Origin: Nitrospiraceae bacterium
GTDB taxonomy: Bacteria > Nitrospirota > Thermodesulfovibrionia > Thermodesulfovibrionales > Dissulfurispiraceae
NCBI GenBank assembly: GCA_003170655.1
Contig: PMYY01000072.1
Span: 1 to 11,075, forward strand
Reading direction: 5' to 3'
Length of the DNA: 11,075 bases
Below are positions 1-8,087 of this stretch, one piece after another. The translations under genes and the position numbers were made by a program. The notes beneath the pieces are model-generated. The model had not been told where the DNA came from. It made no database searches and saw only the letters and a program-made list of their open reading frames with translations. The stretch's first letter is position 1. Each line of letters opens with the position of its first letter.

Positions 1-1743
1 ACAACATCCCTATCAATGAGAATCGACCGAAAAGGCATCGCCTCGGTCAATGGCGACTTTACTATCGATCCCATTGCTGCTAACATGTCCCTTAATATCA
101 AGGGTCTACCGCTCAAACCAATCCAGCCCTATCTTGCCGAACGAATGAAAGCGATCCTTGCGAGCGGATCTCTCAACGTGAATGGCAAGGTCAGCGTGAA
201 GAAAGCCAAGGAAGGGGAACTTAAGACTGCCTTCAAAGGAAAACTATGGGTAAATAAATTCGCACTCCTCGATACAACGAATGCCGAAGAACTTATCAAA
301 TGGGACACCCTTTACATGGGAGAGATGGATGTTCTCTATGCTCCGCTATTCGTGCATATCAGCGAAATTTCGCTTTCGAAACCCTACTCGCGAATAATCA
401 TCAGCTCAGACCGGAGAATCAACCTCCAGGAAGTCTTTGCCGGACCTGAGCCTCAGAAAACTTCGGCAAACCCACCTGACGAGTCAGCCCAAAAGGCTGC
501 AGCAACAACGGTCGAGAAATCGCGGAAAGAGGGAATTAAGACCGTTCAGCAGCGCAATATCAGGATAGACAAGATCACAATGCAAGGCGGAACGATCAAC
601 CTAACGGATAACAGCATCAGCCCGAGATTCGACGGCAATCTGCTCGAACTCGGCGGCCGCATATCGGGACTCTCATCCGAGGAGAATAAATTCGGGGAGG
701 TTGAGATTCGCGGGAAGTATGACCGTTATGCCCCCCTCGAAATCACCGGCAAGATCAATCCCTTAAGAGACGATCTCTATGTTGAACTCAAAGCCGATTT
801 CAAGGACATGGACCTTACCCCGGTGAGTCCTTATTCCGGACGGTATGCTGGCTATACGATCCAGAAAGGGAAGCTTTCCTTCCAGCTCGAATATCTGATT
901 GTCAAAAACAAACTAGATGCCAAGAACACTATTTTTCTCGACCAGTTCACCTTCGGAGATCCTGTCGAGAGTCCTAAAGCTACAAAACTGCCGGTTAAGC
1001 TCGCACTCGCCCTTCTCAAGAATCGCAGTGGCGAAATAAAACTCGACATCCCGGTAAACGGCTATATCGACGACCCCAAATTTAGCATCGGCAGCGTCAT
1101 CATCAAGATCATTGTAAACCTACTCGTCAAAGCCGCCACATCGCCTTTTGCACTTTTGGGTGCAATATTCGGCAGTGGAGAACAGCTCGGTTATGCCGAG
1201 TTCGATTACGGCTCCGTCTCTCTTACAAGCGATACAATAAAGAAACTCGACACCCTGAGCAAAGCACTGGAAGACCGGCCTGCCCTCAAAATGGACATCA
1301 TAGGACACGTTGAACCGGAAAAAGACCGCGAGGGCCTGAAGCAATATCTTCTGTCTAGTAAGGTTAAGTCGCAGAAGGTAAAAGATCTTGCGAAAAAGAG
1401 TAGTGAAACGCCCTCCCTGGATTCTGTCAAGACGACCGATCAGGATTACCCTGAATACTTGAAACGGGCTTATAAAGCGGAGAAGTTCCCGAAACCCCGC
1501 AATTTCCTGGGCATGGCCAAGGACCTGCCGGTACCGGAGATGGAGAAGCTCATGCTGACCAATATGAAGGTTACCGAAGAAGACCTGAAGGCACTTGCGG
1601 CAGGGCGGGCGCGGGCGGTCAGGGATTATCTGGTGCAATCCAAGATAGATCCGGAGCGCCTCTTCATTGTCGAAGCAAAGACGATTGAGATGGAGAAGAA
1701 GGAAGGGGCAAAGTCGAGTCGTGCCGACTTTAAGCTTAAATAA
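1..1743 (+). CDS. DUF748 / AsmA-like envelope protein, 5'-truncated
   Basis: The frame is open from the first base, and the first ATG (nt 16) has no upstream stop, so this is the C-terminal 580 residues of a longer protein; DUF748 proteins are often around 1000 residues. Family features visible, numbered from nt 1: the repeat-type segment SLNIKGLPLKPIQPYLAE (30-47), a Pro/Ala/Lys-rich charged linker (about 150-180), a GRYAGYTIQKGKL segment (near 279) and GEIKLDIPVNGYIDDPKF (near 344). A hydrophobic stretch follows (about 371-391). The end has an OmpA-like pattern, GRARAVRDYL followed by IDPERL (about 534-552). DUF748 proteins are related to the AsmA-like group of bridge-type envelope proteins implicated in lipid transport or outer membrane integrity, so a periplasmic role is likely; the substrate is unknown. 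The family is clear; the function is inference. Confidence 0.85.
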   Translation, partial: TTSLSMRIDRKGIASVNGDFTIDPIAANMSLNIKGLPLKPIQPYLAERMKAILASGSLNVNGKVSVKKAKEGELKTAFKGKLWVNKFALLDTTNAEELIKWDTLYMGEMDVLYAPLFVHISEISLSKPYSRIIISSDRRINLQEVFAGPEPQKTSANPPDESAQKAAATTVEKSRKEGIKTVQQRNIRIDKITMQGGTINLTDNSISPRFDGNLLELGGRISGLSSEENKFGEVEIRGKYDRYAPLEITGKINPLRDDLYVELKADFKDMDLTPVSPYSGRYAGYTIQKGKLSFQLEYLIVKNKLDAKNTIFLDQFTFGDPVESPKATKLPVKLALALLKNRSGEIKLDIPVNGYIDDPKFSIGSVIIKIIVNLLVKAATSPFALLGAIFGSGEQLGYAEFDYGSVSLTSDTIKKLDTLSKALEDRPALKMDIIGHVEPEKDREGLKQYLLSSKVKSQKVKDLAKKSSETPSLDSVKTTDQDYPEYLKRAYKAEKFPKPRNFLGMAKDLPVPEMEKLMLTNMKVTEEDLKALAAGRARAVRDYLVQSKIDPERLFIVEAKTIEMEKKEGAKSSRADFKLK

Positions 1744-1746
1744 ACC

Positions 1747-1773
1747 AAGGGACGACCTATAACGGCTGTCCTT
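1747..1773 (+). terminator. imperfect hairpin after the DUF748 gene, weak terminator candidate
   Basis: Three bases after the stop codon, AAGGGACGACC and GGCTGTCCTT can pair around the loop TATAAC with one mismatch and two G-U pairs. No run of T follows, so intrinsic termination is doubtful. It could instead be an RNA 3'-end stabilising structure or chance. Confidence 0.25.
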
Positions 1774-1812
1774 AGTTGCTAAATTTGGCTTGTGGCATTA
1801 CAATTAACTAGC

Positions 1813-2124
1813 ATGTACGCTAGGATAAAGAACGATCTCGATGAAGGCCTGAACAAGGTAAAATGGTTCGCGTGTCTCCTGTCGGAGCGTGTCAGGATAG
1901 AGTTGACTGTCTTCCGGTTGCTCCACAAATCCGAAGAGCTCAAGAAAAAACGCGATGTCCTGATCAAGAAGATCGGTGAAGAGACTTACCGCATGAATAA
2001 GGGCGACCAAGGTATCCATCCTAGCAAGGATATGCTTGATGCCATAAAAGAGATCGATGCCCTCGAACCCCAAATTAAAGAGACCCTCGACAAGGCCGCG
2101 GAGATAAGCAGGATTACTACATGA
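1813..2124 (+). CDS. small charged helical protein of unknown function
   Basis: About 103 residues from the ATG at 1813; a GTG at 1792 would add seven residues (MALQLTS). Neither start has a good Shine-Dalgarno sequence, and I prefer the ATG because the following MYARIKNDLDEGL reads like a natural amphipathic N-terminus. The protein is rich in Lys, Glu and Asp with regularly spaced Leu/Ile, predicting mostly helix or coiled coil. It has no signal peptide, no membrane segment and no Cys. The stop codon overlaps the prepilin peptidase start (ATGA), so the two are translationally coupled and in one operon. I do not recognise a named family. A structural or adaptor role next to the peptidase is possible but is pure inference. 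Confidence 0.72.
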   Translation: MYARIKNDLDEGLNKVKWFACLLSERVRIELTVFRLLHKSEELKKKRDVLIKKIGEETYRMNKGDQGIHPSKDMLDAIKEIDALEPQIKETLDKAAEISRITT

Positions 2125-2891
2125 CCCTTGCGGCAATCATCTCTTTGGTTTTCGGACTCATCATCGGCTCATTCCTCAATGTCTGCATCTATCGGATCCC
2201 AAGAGAATTGTCGATAGTCAGCCCTGCGTCATCGTGCCCGAACTGCAAAACACCCATTAGGGCATGGGACAACATACCTGTAATCAGCTACTTGATTCTT
2301 GCAGGTAAGTGCCGCAAATGCGGAGAAAAAATATCGCTCCGTTATCCCTCAGTAGAGCTATTAAATGGATTGATGTACGCGGCAGTACTTTATCATTTCG
2401 GCCTCGGATGGCACCTTCCCCTGCTCTTTGCGCTCGTATCATCTCTCATAGTCATCACCTTCATCGACCTCGATTTCCAGATCATACCGGACGTTATCAC
2501 GCTTCCCGGCATGATCATTGGACTGGCTGCTTCACATTTTATCATGCCTGATCCTTTCGCCACATATTCGCTTTTAGGTTTTGTGAATTCGGTAATCGGT
2601 CTTCTAGCCGGCGGGGTGACTTTTTATCTTATCGCCATTCTGAGCAGGGGGGGAATGGGAGGCGGAGACGTCAAGATGATGGCTATGGTGGGGTCCTTCA
2701 TGGGATGGAAAGGCGTATTTCTCACGACCCTCGTCGGCAGCCTTACAGGATCTTTGATAGGCATCGGGCTTATCATCTTCAAAGGCAAGGGGAGAAAGAC
2801 GAAGATTCCTTTCGGACCTTTCCTGGCCCTCGGCTCGCTAGTGGCACTCTTTTTCGGCTGCATGATCGTCGATTGGTATTTTCCGGGCTAG
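2121..2891 (+). CDS. pilD: prepilin peptidase / N-methyltransferase (A24 family, PilD/GspO type)
   Basis: A 256-residue inner membrane aspartic protease that cleaves the leader of type IV pilins or type II secretion pseudopilins and, in the bifunctional form, N-methylates the new N-terminus. Visible marks are the N-terminal GSFLNVCIYRIPRE signature (residues 16-29), a zinc-type tetracysteine (C39, C42, C64, C67), the catalytic region IDLDFQIIPD (115-124) and GGGDVKMM (181-188) with the second active Asp at 183. Several hydrophobic segments fit a polytopic protein. Length is near normal. It starts inside the stop of the upstream small gene, with AGCAGG as a plausible ribosome site. No pilin or secretion genes are visible nearby, so it probably serves a system encoded elsewhere. 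The family is certain; which system it serves is unknown. Confidence 0.95.
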   Translation: MTLAAIISLVFGLIIGSFLNVCIYRIPRELSIVSPASSCPNCKTPIRAWDNIPVISYLILAGKCRKCGEKISLRYPSVELLNGLMYAAVLYHFGLGWHLPLLFALVSSLIVITFIDLDFQIIPDVITLPGMIIGLAASHFIMPDPFATYSLLGFVNSVIGLLAGGVTFYLIAILSRGGMGGGDVKMMAMVGSFMGWKGVFLTTLVGSLTGSLIGIGLIIFKGKGRKTKIPFGPFLALGSLVALFFGCMIVDWYFPG

Positions 2892-2926
2892 ATCAGTTAA
2901 AATAGAATTTCTGCGTCTCAATCAGG

Positions 2927-2953
2927 TTGCCGTCTTTCATATTTCGCTATGAT
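2927..2953 (+). promoter_or_regulatory. weak candidate sigma70 promoter upstream of typA
   Basis: TTGCCG (2927-2932) and TATGAT (2948-2953) resemble -35 and -10 boxes, but the spacer is only 15 bases. The position in the 138-base gap between pilD and typA suits a promoter for the typA-mtgA unit. The match is modest. Confidence 0.28.
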
Positions 2954-3029
2954 CGAATAAACCACTGAAGGACCGGATATCTTTCAAACTAGTAACATTT
3001 AATAAATAATCGAGGTCAAAGAGAGATTG

Positions 3030-4838
3030 ATGAAAAGAGAAGACTTAAGAAACATCGCCATTATCGCCCACGTCGACCATGGCAAGACAACGCTGGTCGA
3101 TTGCATGCTCAGACAGGCCGGCATTTTCAGGGCCAATCAGCAGGTTCAGGAAAGGGTCATGGACTCAAACGACCTGGAGCGTGAACGCGGTATTACGATC
3201 ATGGCAAAAAATACTTCGGTGGATTATAACGGCTGCAAGATCAATATAGTCGACACCCCCGGTCACGCCGACTTCGGCGGAGAGGTCGAGCGCATACTGA
3301 AAATGGTGGACGGCGTGCTGCTGCTCGTCGACGCATCGGAAGGCCCCCTGCCCCAAACCCGCTTTGTGCTCAAAAAAGCTCTGGAACTTGACCTCCGGCC
3401 GATCCTTGTCATCAACAAGATCGACCGGCCCGATGCGCGCATCCAAGAAGTGTTGAATGAGGTCTACGATCTCTTCATCGATCTCGACGCCACCGAGGAT
3501 CAGCTCGACTTCCCCATAGCATACACTAACGCCAGGCGGGGCACCGCAACGACTGATCTTGCCGTCGAGGGAGAGAACTTGAAACCTCTCTTTGATCTTA
3601 TAATGAGCACAATTCCGGCACCAGAGGGTGATCCGAAGGGCATCCTTCAGCTCCTCGTGACGAATATAGATTACAACGACTATGTCGGCCGCCTTGCTAT
3701 CGGAAAAATATTCTCAGGTACCGTCAAAGTCGGGAACCAGGTAGCCATGGTGACGCTTGATCAGAAAATCGTGAAGACAAAGATCACGTCTATTTTTACT
3801 TTCCAGGGACTTGAGCGCGTCGATGCAACCGAGATATCAGTCGGTGATATCGTCGCACTGGCGGGACTTGAGGGAATAAATATCGGCGACACGATCACCG
3901 ACATAGAGAATCCAAAGCCGCTACCTAGAATCACCGTAGACGAGCCGACCATATCGATGGTCTTTTCAGTCAACACATCGCCCTTCGCCGGCCAGGACGG
4001 CAAATACGTGACATCAAGGAACCTGCGCGAGAGGCTCGAGAAGGAGCTCCTTTACAATGTTGCCATAAGGGTCGAATTCGATAACCCTGATTCGTTCAAG
4101 GTTATGGGCAGGGGAGAGCTTCAGCTTGCCATATTGATTGAAATGATGCGGCGGGAAGGATACGAACTTTCGGTGTCGATGCCTGAAACAATCACCAAAG
4201 AAATAGAAGGCAAACTGCACGAACCAATGGAGTTGCTCGTGATAGATGTACCTGAAGAATTTGTGGGTGTCGTTACCCAGCAAGCAGGTATGAGAAAGGG
4301 AAAAATGCAAAAGATGCAAAACAATGGCCACGGCAGGGTGCGGCTGGAGTTCAGGATACCCTCTCGCGGCTTGATAGGCTTCAGGTCCCAGTTTCTCACC
4401 GATACCAAGGGGACCGGCCTTCTCAATCATATCTTCGACGGCTACGAGCCGTGGCATGGACATATGACCAAACGCCAGACAGGCGTCCTAGTGGCGGACA
4501 GGCCCGGTAGATCCAACACCTATGCGCTGTTTCATCTTCAGCCCAGAGGTACGCTCTTCATACGTGAAAATACCCCTGTATACGAGGGAATGATCATTGG
4601 CGAAAATGCACGCGAAGCCGACATGGATGTAAACATAACCAAGGAAAAAAAGCTCACCAACATGAGGGCTGCAAGCGCCGACGACATTATGCAGCTTGTC
4701 CCGCCGCGCTTGCTGAATCTCGATCAGGCTTTAGAGTTTATCAAAGAGGACGAGCTTGTAGAAGTCACGCCCCAGACGGTCAGGCTGAGGAAAAGAGTCC
4801 TGGAAGCGAACAAGAGGCCGAGGGTGAATAAAGACTAA
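3030..4838 (+). CDS. typA: ribosome-associated translational GTPase TypA/BipA
   Basis: A 602-residue translation-factor GTPase related to EF-G and LepA. It binds the 70S ribosome and is tied to 50S assembly and to growth under stress or cold in bacteria studied. The GTPase motifs are complete: AHVDHGKT (13-20), RERGITI (51-57), DTPGH (75-79) and NKID (129-132). The body continues through an OB-like domain and the family-specific C-terminal region, including GRGELQLAIL and RIPSRGLIGFR. Length is close to E. coli TypA. A TTG directly precedes the ATG; I choose the ATG, supported by the purine-rich AAAGAGAG just upstream. mtgA follows after 21 bases with no terminator, so co-transcription is likely. 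Confidence 0.97.
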   Translation: MKREDLRNIAIIAHVDHGKTTLVDCMLRQAGIFRANQQVQERVMDSNDLERERGITIMAKNTSVDYNGCKINIVDTPGHADFGGEVERILKMVDGVLLLVDASEGPLPQTRFVLKKALELDLRPILVINKIDRPDARIQEVLNEVYDLFIDLDATEDQLDFPIAYTNARRGTATTDLAVEGENLKPLFDLIMSTIPAPEGDPKGILQLLVTNIDYNDYVGRLAIGKIFSGTVKVGNQVAMVTLDQKIVKTKITSIFTFQGLERVDATEISVGDIVALAGLEGINIGDTITDIENPKPLPRITVDEPTISMVFSVNTSPFAGQDGKYVTSRNLRERLEKELLYNVAIRVEFDNPDSFKVMGRGELQLAILIEMMRREGYELSVSMPETITKEIEGKLHEPMELLVIDVPEEFVGVVTQQAGMRKGKMQKMQNNGHGRVRLEFRIPSRGLIGFRSQFLTDTKGTGLLNHIFDGYEPWHGHMTKRQTGVLVADRPGRSNTYALFHLQPRGTLFIRENTPVYEGMIIGENAREADMDVNITKEKKLTNMRAASADDIMQLVPPRLLNLDQALEFIKEDELVEVTPQTVRLRKRVLEANKRPRVNKD

Positions 4839-4859
4839 TAGATAAATTTTGGAGCTTTT

Positions 4860-5663
4860 ATGCTTGGACGAAAAGGCAAACGTCTGTTAAAGGCAATTAT
4901 CCTGCTCCTGTCTGCCGCTTTCATTTTCAGCATTGCGGTATATTTCTTCTACCCCAATATCTCGAAGCTGAAAAAAGAGAACCCTAAGAAGAGCTCCTTC
5001 ATGGATTACCGCGAGAAGCAGTGGAAGGAAGAGGGTAAAAAAATCACGATCCGCCAATATTGGGTTCCCCTCTCACGGATATCTAATTACATGACGAAAG
5101 CTGTCATCATCTCCGAGGACGACAAGTTTTGGTCCCACGGCGGCTTTGATTTCGACGCCATTGAGAAGTCGGTCGAAAAGGACCTCAAGGAAAAGAAATT
5201 CAAATTCGGCGGCAGCACCATCAGCCAGCAGCTGGCCAAGAACCTCTTCCTCAATCCGTCAAAGAATCCGCTGCGGAAGATTAAAGAAGGTATCCTGACC
5301 TGGCGGCTCGAAAAGAACCTTTCGAAAAGGAGAATTCTCGAGCTATACCTTAATGTCGCGGAATGGGGCGAGGGGATCTTTGGCATTGAGTCTGCTGCGC
5401 GCCATTACTATGGGATATCTGCCGCTGATCTCAGCGCTGATCAGGCTGCACACCTCGCGGCAGTCCTTCCCAATCCCCGAAAATACAACCCGACCGGTTC
5501 GTCACGTTATGTGCACAACCGGTCGCAAATCATTTACGAGATCATGGTAAAGCGGGGAATAGTCGTCCAGGAATATGAGGACGTCATGATAAGCCCTGAC
5601 GAGAGCGGAACAGCGCCAACTCCTCCGCCGCTCAACGACAGGATGACCTCACCAGTGAAATAA
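4860..5663 (+). CDS. mtgA: monofunctional biosynthetic peptidoglycan transglycosylase (GT51)
   Basis: A 267-residue GT51 enzyme that polymerises lipid II into glycan strands at the outer face of the inner membrane; there is no transpeptidase domain. It has a basic N-terminus, one membrane anchor (about 11-31), then the catalytic domain with EDDKFWSHGG (catalytic Glu at 86), GGSTISQQLAKNLF (117-130), and the KRRILELYLN block (157-165, Glu161) leading to the AEWGEGIFGIESAA segment. All the usual GT51 motifs are present, so it should be active. The tail (about 248-267) is Pro-rich and looks disordered. GGAG lies five bases before the ATG. It is close behind typA and ends 11 bases from the opposing chemoreceptor gene. 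Small size and lack of a transpeptidase domain separate it from class A PBPs. Confidence 0.95.
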   Translation: MLGRKGKRLLKAIILLLSAAFIFSIAVYFFYPNISKLKKENPKKSSFMDYREKQWKEEGKKITIRQYWVPLSRISNYMTKAVIISEDDKFWSHGGFDFDAIEKSVEKDLKEKKFKFGGSTISQQLAKNLFLNPSKNPLRKIKEGILTWRLEKNLSKRRILELYLNVAEWGEGIFGIESAARHYYGISAADLSADQAAHLAAVLPNPRKYNPTGSSRYVHNRSQIIYEIMVKRGIVVQEYEDVMISPDESGTAPTPPPLNDRMTSPVK

Positions 5664-5674
5664 CCTTGTTTATA

Positions 5675-7738
5675 TCAGGACAAGCCGACCCGATCGGTCT
5701 CGTTGCGGCTCTCTGATTTAACTACATCGATGTCTGCCTGAATTTGTTTAACAGCACTTGTAAGTTCACTATATATGGCCGTTGCACGACCGTCTCCGGC
5801 TTTTGTTGCTCTGACCGTTTCCTTTGCAAGAGAGTGAATTTTTTCGTGGGCTACAGACAACTTAGCGAAGCTTACAAGATGTCCCAGCAACATTCGGCCT
5901 TCATTTTCGTACCATTTCCCGAACTTACATGCATGGTGGTCGAGTTCGGCTTCATTGATGGCCCTACGGCCGTTAACGGCATCCCCAACCCTATACATGA
6001 ATGACCTTATATCTCCCTTCGCGATCTCAAGCATAGCAGCTGCGCTGCCGACAGTCTTGAATCCCGAGAACGACTTAGTGAGGTCCTCGACCACTTTTAC
6101 AATCCTTTCCGTGCCTTTCAATACGTCCGCCGACATGTTCTCGGTGCCTTTCGCTATCGAAGAGGTAACTTCTATATTGCGCGCAACCTCCTCTGCCGCC
6201 GAAGATTGCTGAACTACAGCCGCTGCTATCTGGGTTATCTTGTCGTTCGCATTAGAGACAGCTTCGGTCATCCTCTCCAGGGCGCTCATGACCTCTTTGA
6301 TGGACTCATCGGCCTTTATCACTTCCTCTGCCGTCTCGCTCATCCTTTTGGTAGTCTGGGCAGATTCATCCTGCACCGAGCGTATCTCTGAGGTTATTTC
6401 ATTCGTCGCTTTTATAGTCTTTTCGGCCAGCTTTCTCACTTCATCAGCCACAACAGCAAAGCCCCGTCCCTGTTCCCCGGCCCTTGCCGCTTCAATGGCC
6501 GCATTCAGGGCGAGCAGGTTAGTCTGATCTGCTATCTCCTTTATAACCGTAACAATATTGCCTATGTCCGCAGATTTAGTGTTGAGCTTGCCGATCATTT
6601 CGGCGAGGCCCACGGTTGATATATGCACACTGTTCACCGTTGCTACAGCTCCCTGAGCGATCTCTTTGCCCGTGTTTGCCATGTCCATTGCGTTGGCCGA
6701 TATCTCTGAAGCAGATGAGGCGTTCTTCGCTATGTCATTTATCGTTTGACTCATCTCTTCAGCAGCCGCCGCTATCTGATTTGCCTGGGAAGCCTGCTTC
6801 TTTGCCCCTGTAGTCATGTCGTTCGCGTTTTCCTTCAACATACCTGATGTAGTAACAACCTGTCCCGTGGAAACGAGCATGTTTTCGACCATCTTGCCGT
6901 ATGCGTCGAGCACCTTGTTGATGTCTCCGGCAAGCAAGCCTATCTCGTCTCTGCCTTTTACGCTCAACCTTCCTGTCAGGTCTCCCTTCCCTTCCGACAG
7001 TGCCGATGAAAAGTCCTGCATCATTTTTCCGTATTGCTTCACAGGTCCGGATATAAACCCGCCTCCTACAATGAAAGTCATCGTAGTGACAACAACTGAC
7101 ACGATGACCATCAAAACACCTATCCCGATAAGTATCTTCCATACTGTAGTCATGACGTCATCTACGTATATACCCGACCCGATTACCCAGCCCCACGGTT
7201 TGTAAAGCTTAACGTATGATATTTTAGGCGAGGGTTTCTCTCCCTCGGCTTTCGGCCAAACATAATCGACATAACCTTCGCCGTTGTCTTTTGAAATCTT
7301 TGCAGCTTCTTCGAGGAAATATTTTCCGTTTGAATCCTTGAAGTAATTAAGACTCTTTCCTTCAAAGTCCTTATTAGGATGCGCGAGCATTGTTTCGGAA
7401 TCGTTAACCCATACATAGTCTTTTGCATCTTTTCCCGTCTTGAAATTAGCAACTCTGTCATGAGCTCTTTTCTTTGCCTCTTCCAGCGTGAATTCACCAT
7501 TAGCTGCGCGCTGGCCATATTCAGCTATAATGTTGTAAGCTACGCCGACGACAGCTGCTGTTTGAGCTTTTTTTTCTTCCATGATCTTTTCTTTCGTTAC
7601 AGGCAAGACATAAAGAAACACCCCGATCATCACCATCCCAACGGCAAGCATTGGCATTAATGAAATCTTCCAGAATATCGGCAAACTCTTAAACGATAGA
7701 TAATTACTCACATTGTGTTTCACAGTCTTCCTCCCCAT
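5675..7738 (-). CDS. methyl-accepting chemotaxis protein with Cache sensor and C-terminal CZB domain
   Basis: A 687-residue transmembrane chemoreceptor that relays ligand binding to CheA/CheW. In order: basic N-terminus; TM1 (about 25-47); periplasmic single-Cache domain (about 50-195) with YVWVND, MLAHPN and WGWVIGSGIYVDDV; TM2 (about 200-225); HAMP (about 228-285); long coiled-coil signalling domain with the conserved hairpin IADQTNLLALNAAIEAARAG (402-421) followed by FAVVADEVRKLAEKT; and a CZB domain (about 572-645). CZB ligands seen are H602/C604 in HHACKFGKW and H631/H635. The position that normally holds the first His appears to be Ile577. CZB domains elsewhere bind zinc and have been linked to oxidant (hypochlorite) or zinc sensing. 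The Cache ligand is unknown. The start is supported by AAGAGGA six bases upstream. No che genes are in view. Confidence 0.95.
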   Translation of the reverse strand: MGRKTVKHNVSNYLSFKSLPIFWKISLMPMLAVGMVMIGVFLYVLPVTKEKIMEEKKAQTAAVVGVAYNIIAEYGQRAANGEFTLEEAKKRAHDRVANFKTGKDAKDYVWVNDSETMLAHPNKDFEGKSLNYFKDSNGKYFLEEAAKISKDNGEGYVDYVWPKAEGEKPSPKISYVKLYKPWGWVIGSGIYVDDVMTTVWKILIGIGVLMVIVSVVVTTMTFIVGGGFISGPVKQYGKMMQDFSSALSEGKGDLTGRLSVKGRDEIGLLAGDINKVLDAYGKMVENMLVSTGQVVTTSGMLKENANDMTTGAKKQASQANQIAAAAEEMSQTINDIAKNASSASEISANAMDMANTGKEIAQGAVATVNSVHISTVGLAEMIGKLNTKSADIGNIVTVIKEIADQTNLLALNAAIEAARAGEQGRGFAVVADEVRKLAEKTIKATNEITSEIRSVQDESAQTTKRMSETAEEVIKADESIKEVMSALERMTEAVSNANDKITQIAAAVVQQSSAAEEVARNIEVTSSIAKGTENMSADVLKGTERIVKVVEDLTKSFSGFKTVGSAAAMLEIAKGDIRSFMYRVGDAVNGRRAINEAELDHHACKFGKWYENEGRMLLGHLVSFAKLSVAHEKIHSLAKETVRATKAGDGRATAIYSELTSAVKQIQADIDVVKSESRNETDRVGLS

Positions 7739-7890
7739 TGAATATCCTCTTTATCTGTACATGACAGCCGGGACCGGGCGCTAGCAGAGAATACCCGAAA
7801 TAGTCCGACATGTCATCAAATATTCTTTTGCCTTATCTCCAACAATCTGCCTGCGCAGATATGAATCATGCCTCCTGCCGAGGATGATCA

Positions 7891-7905
7891 TGCACGAAAT
7901 GTGCA
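7891..7905. repeat. inverted repeat at the predicted transcription start
   Basis: TGCAC-GAAAT-GTGCA is a perfect five-base inverted repeat straddling the transcription start predicted from the extended -10 box. The position suits a repressor operator. The arms are short, so chance is possible. Confidence 0.3.
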
Positions 7906-7907
7906 AA

Positions 7908-7936
7908 ATTATAACAGATTTCTCATGGGAACACAG
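7908..7936 (-). promoter_or_regulatory. extended -10 promoter of the chemoreceptor gene
   Basis: On the minus strand TGTTATAAT gives a perfect TATAAT (7908-7913) with the extended TGn (7914-7916). The -35 at 17 bases is poor (CTGTGT, 7931-7936). This is offset by the extended -10 and by the A/T-rich tract at about 7939-7975, positioned like an UP element. The predicted start point near 7901 gives a leader of about 163 bases before the chemoreceptor ATG. Confidence 0.55.
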
Positions 7937-8019
7937 CCGAAAAATTAATAATATTTATTTATAGATTTATTATGACGCTTATAGACTGGTAATCAGCAGA
8001 AACGCTGTTCGCACATAAG

Positions 8020-8043
8020 TTGCATACCTTGACAGACATGCAA
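8020..8043. repeat. six-base inverted repeat with 12-base spacer
   Basis: TTGCAT and ATGCAA flank 12 bases. It lies downstream of the 53-codon gene and upstream of the chemoreceptor promoter, so it could be a regulator site or a weak RNA hairpin ending the small gene's transcript. There is no T-run. Confidence 0.22.
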
Positions 8044-8087
8044 TAGAAATAGAGGGATATAAGACCGGCGATTATTAGAGAAGCGGA

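Larger units (their letters stand above)
7739..8087. other. 349-base intergenic region between the chemoreceptor and a small gene
   Basis: No convincing gene, tRNA or known riboswitch is seen. The region holds the probable chemoreceptor promoter and its roughly 160-base leader, an A/T-rich tract (about 7939-7975), and small inverted repeats at 7845-7860 (ATCTGC-CTGC-GCAGAT), 7891-7905 and 8020-8043. Short frames of about 35 codons on the minus strand lack good ribosome sites. Confidence 0.6.

Noticed and set aside
1120..1638. 172-codon minus-strand frame inside the DUF748 gene
   Set aside because: It is a shadow of a clear family match, rich in unusual Arg/Phe/Cys composition, with no supporting ribosome site noted.
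5664..5710. GACC/GGTC inverted repeat near the converging stops of mtgA and the chemoreceptor gene as a bidirectional terminator
   Set aside because: The arms are four bases, no T-run follows on either strand, and the repeat lies inside the chemoreceptor coding end.
7697..7810. About 35-codon minus-strand frame overlapping the chemoreceptor start, starting ATG-TCG-GAC
   Set aside because: Weak ribosome site and overlap with the well-supported chemoreceptor start; probably chance.
7781..7891. 36-codon minus-strand frame in the chemoreceptor leader (possible leader peptide)
   Set aside because: The ATG has no Shine-Dalgarno sequence and the predicted peptide has no recognisable features or attenuator beside it.
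8029..8063. TTGACA with TATAAG on the plus strand, looking like a promoter
   Set aside because: The spacing is 23 bases, too long, and no plus-strand gene follows.
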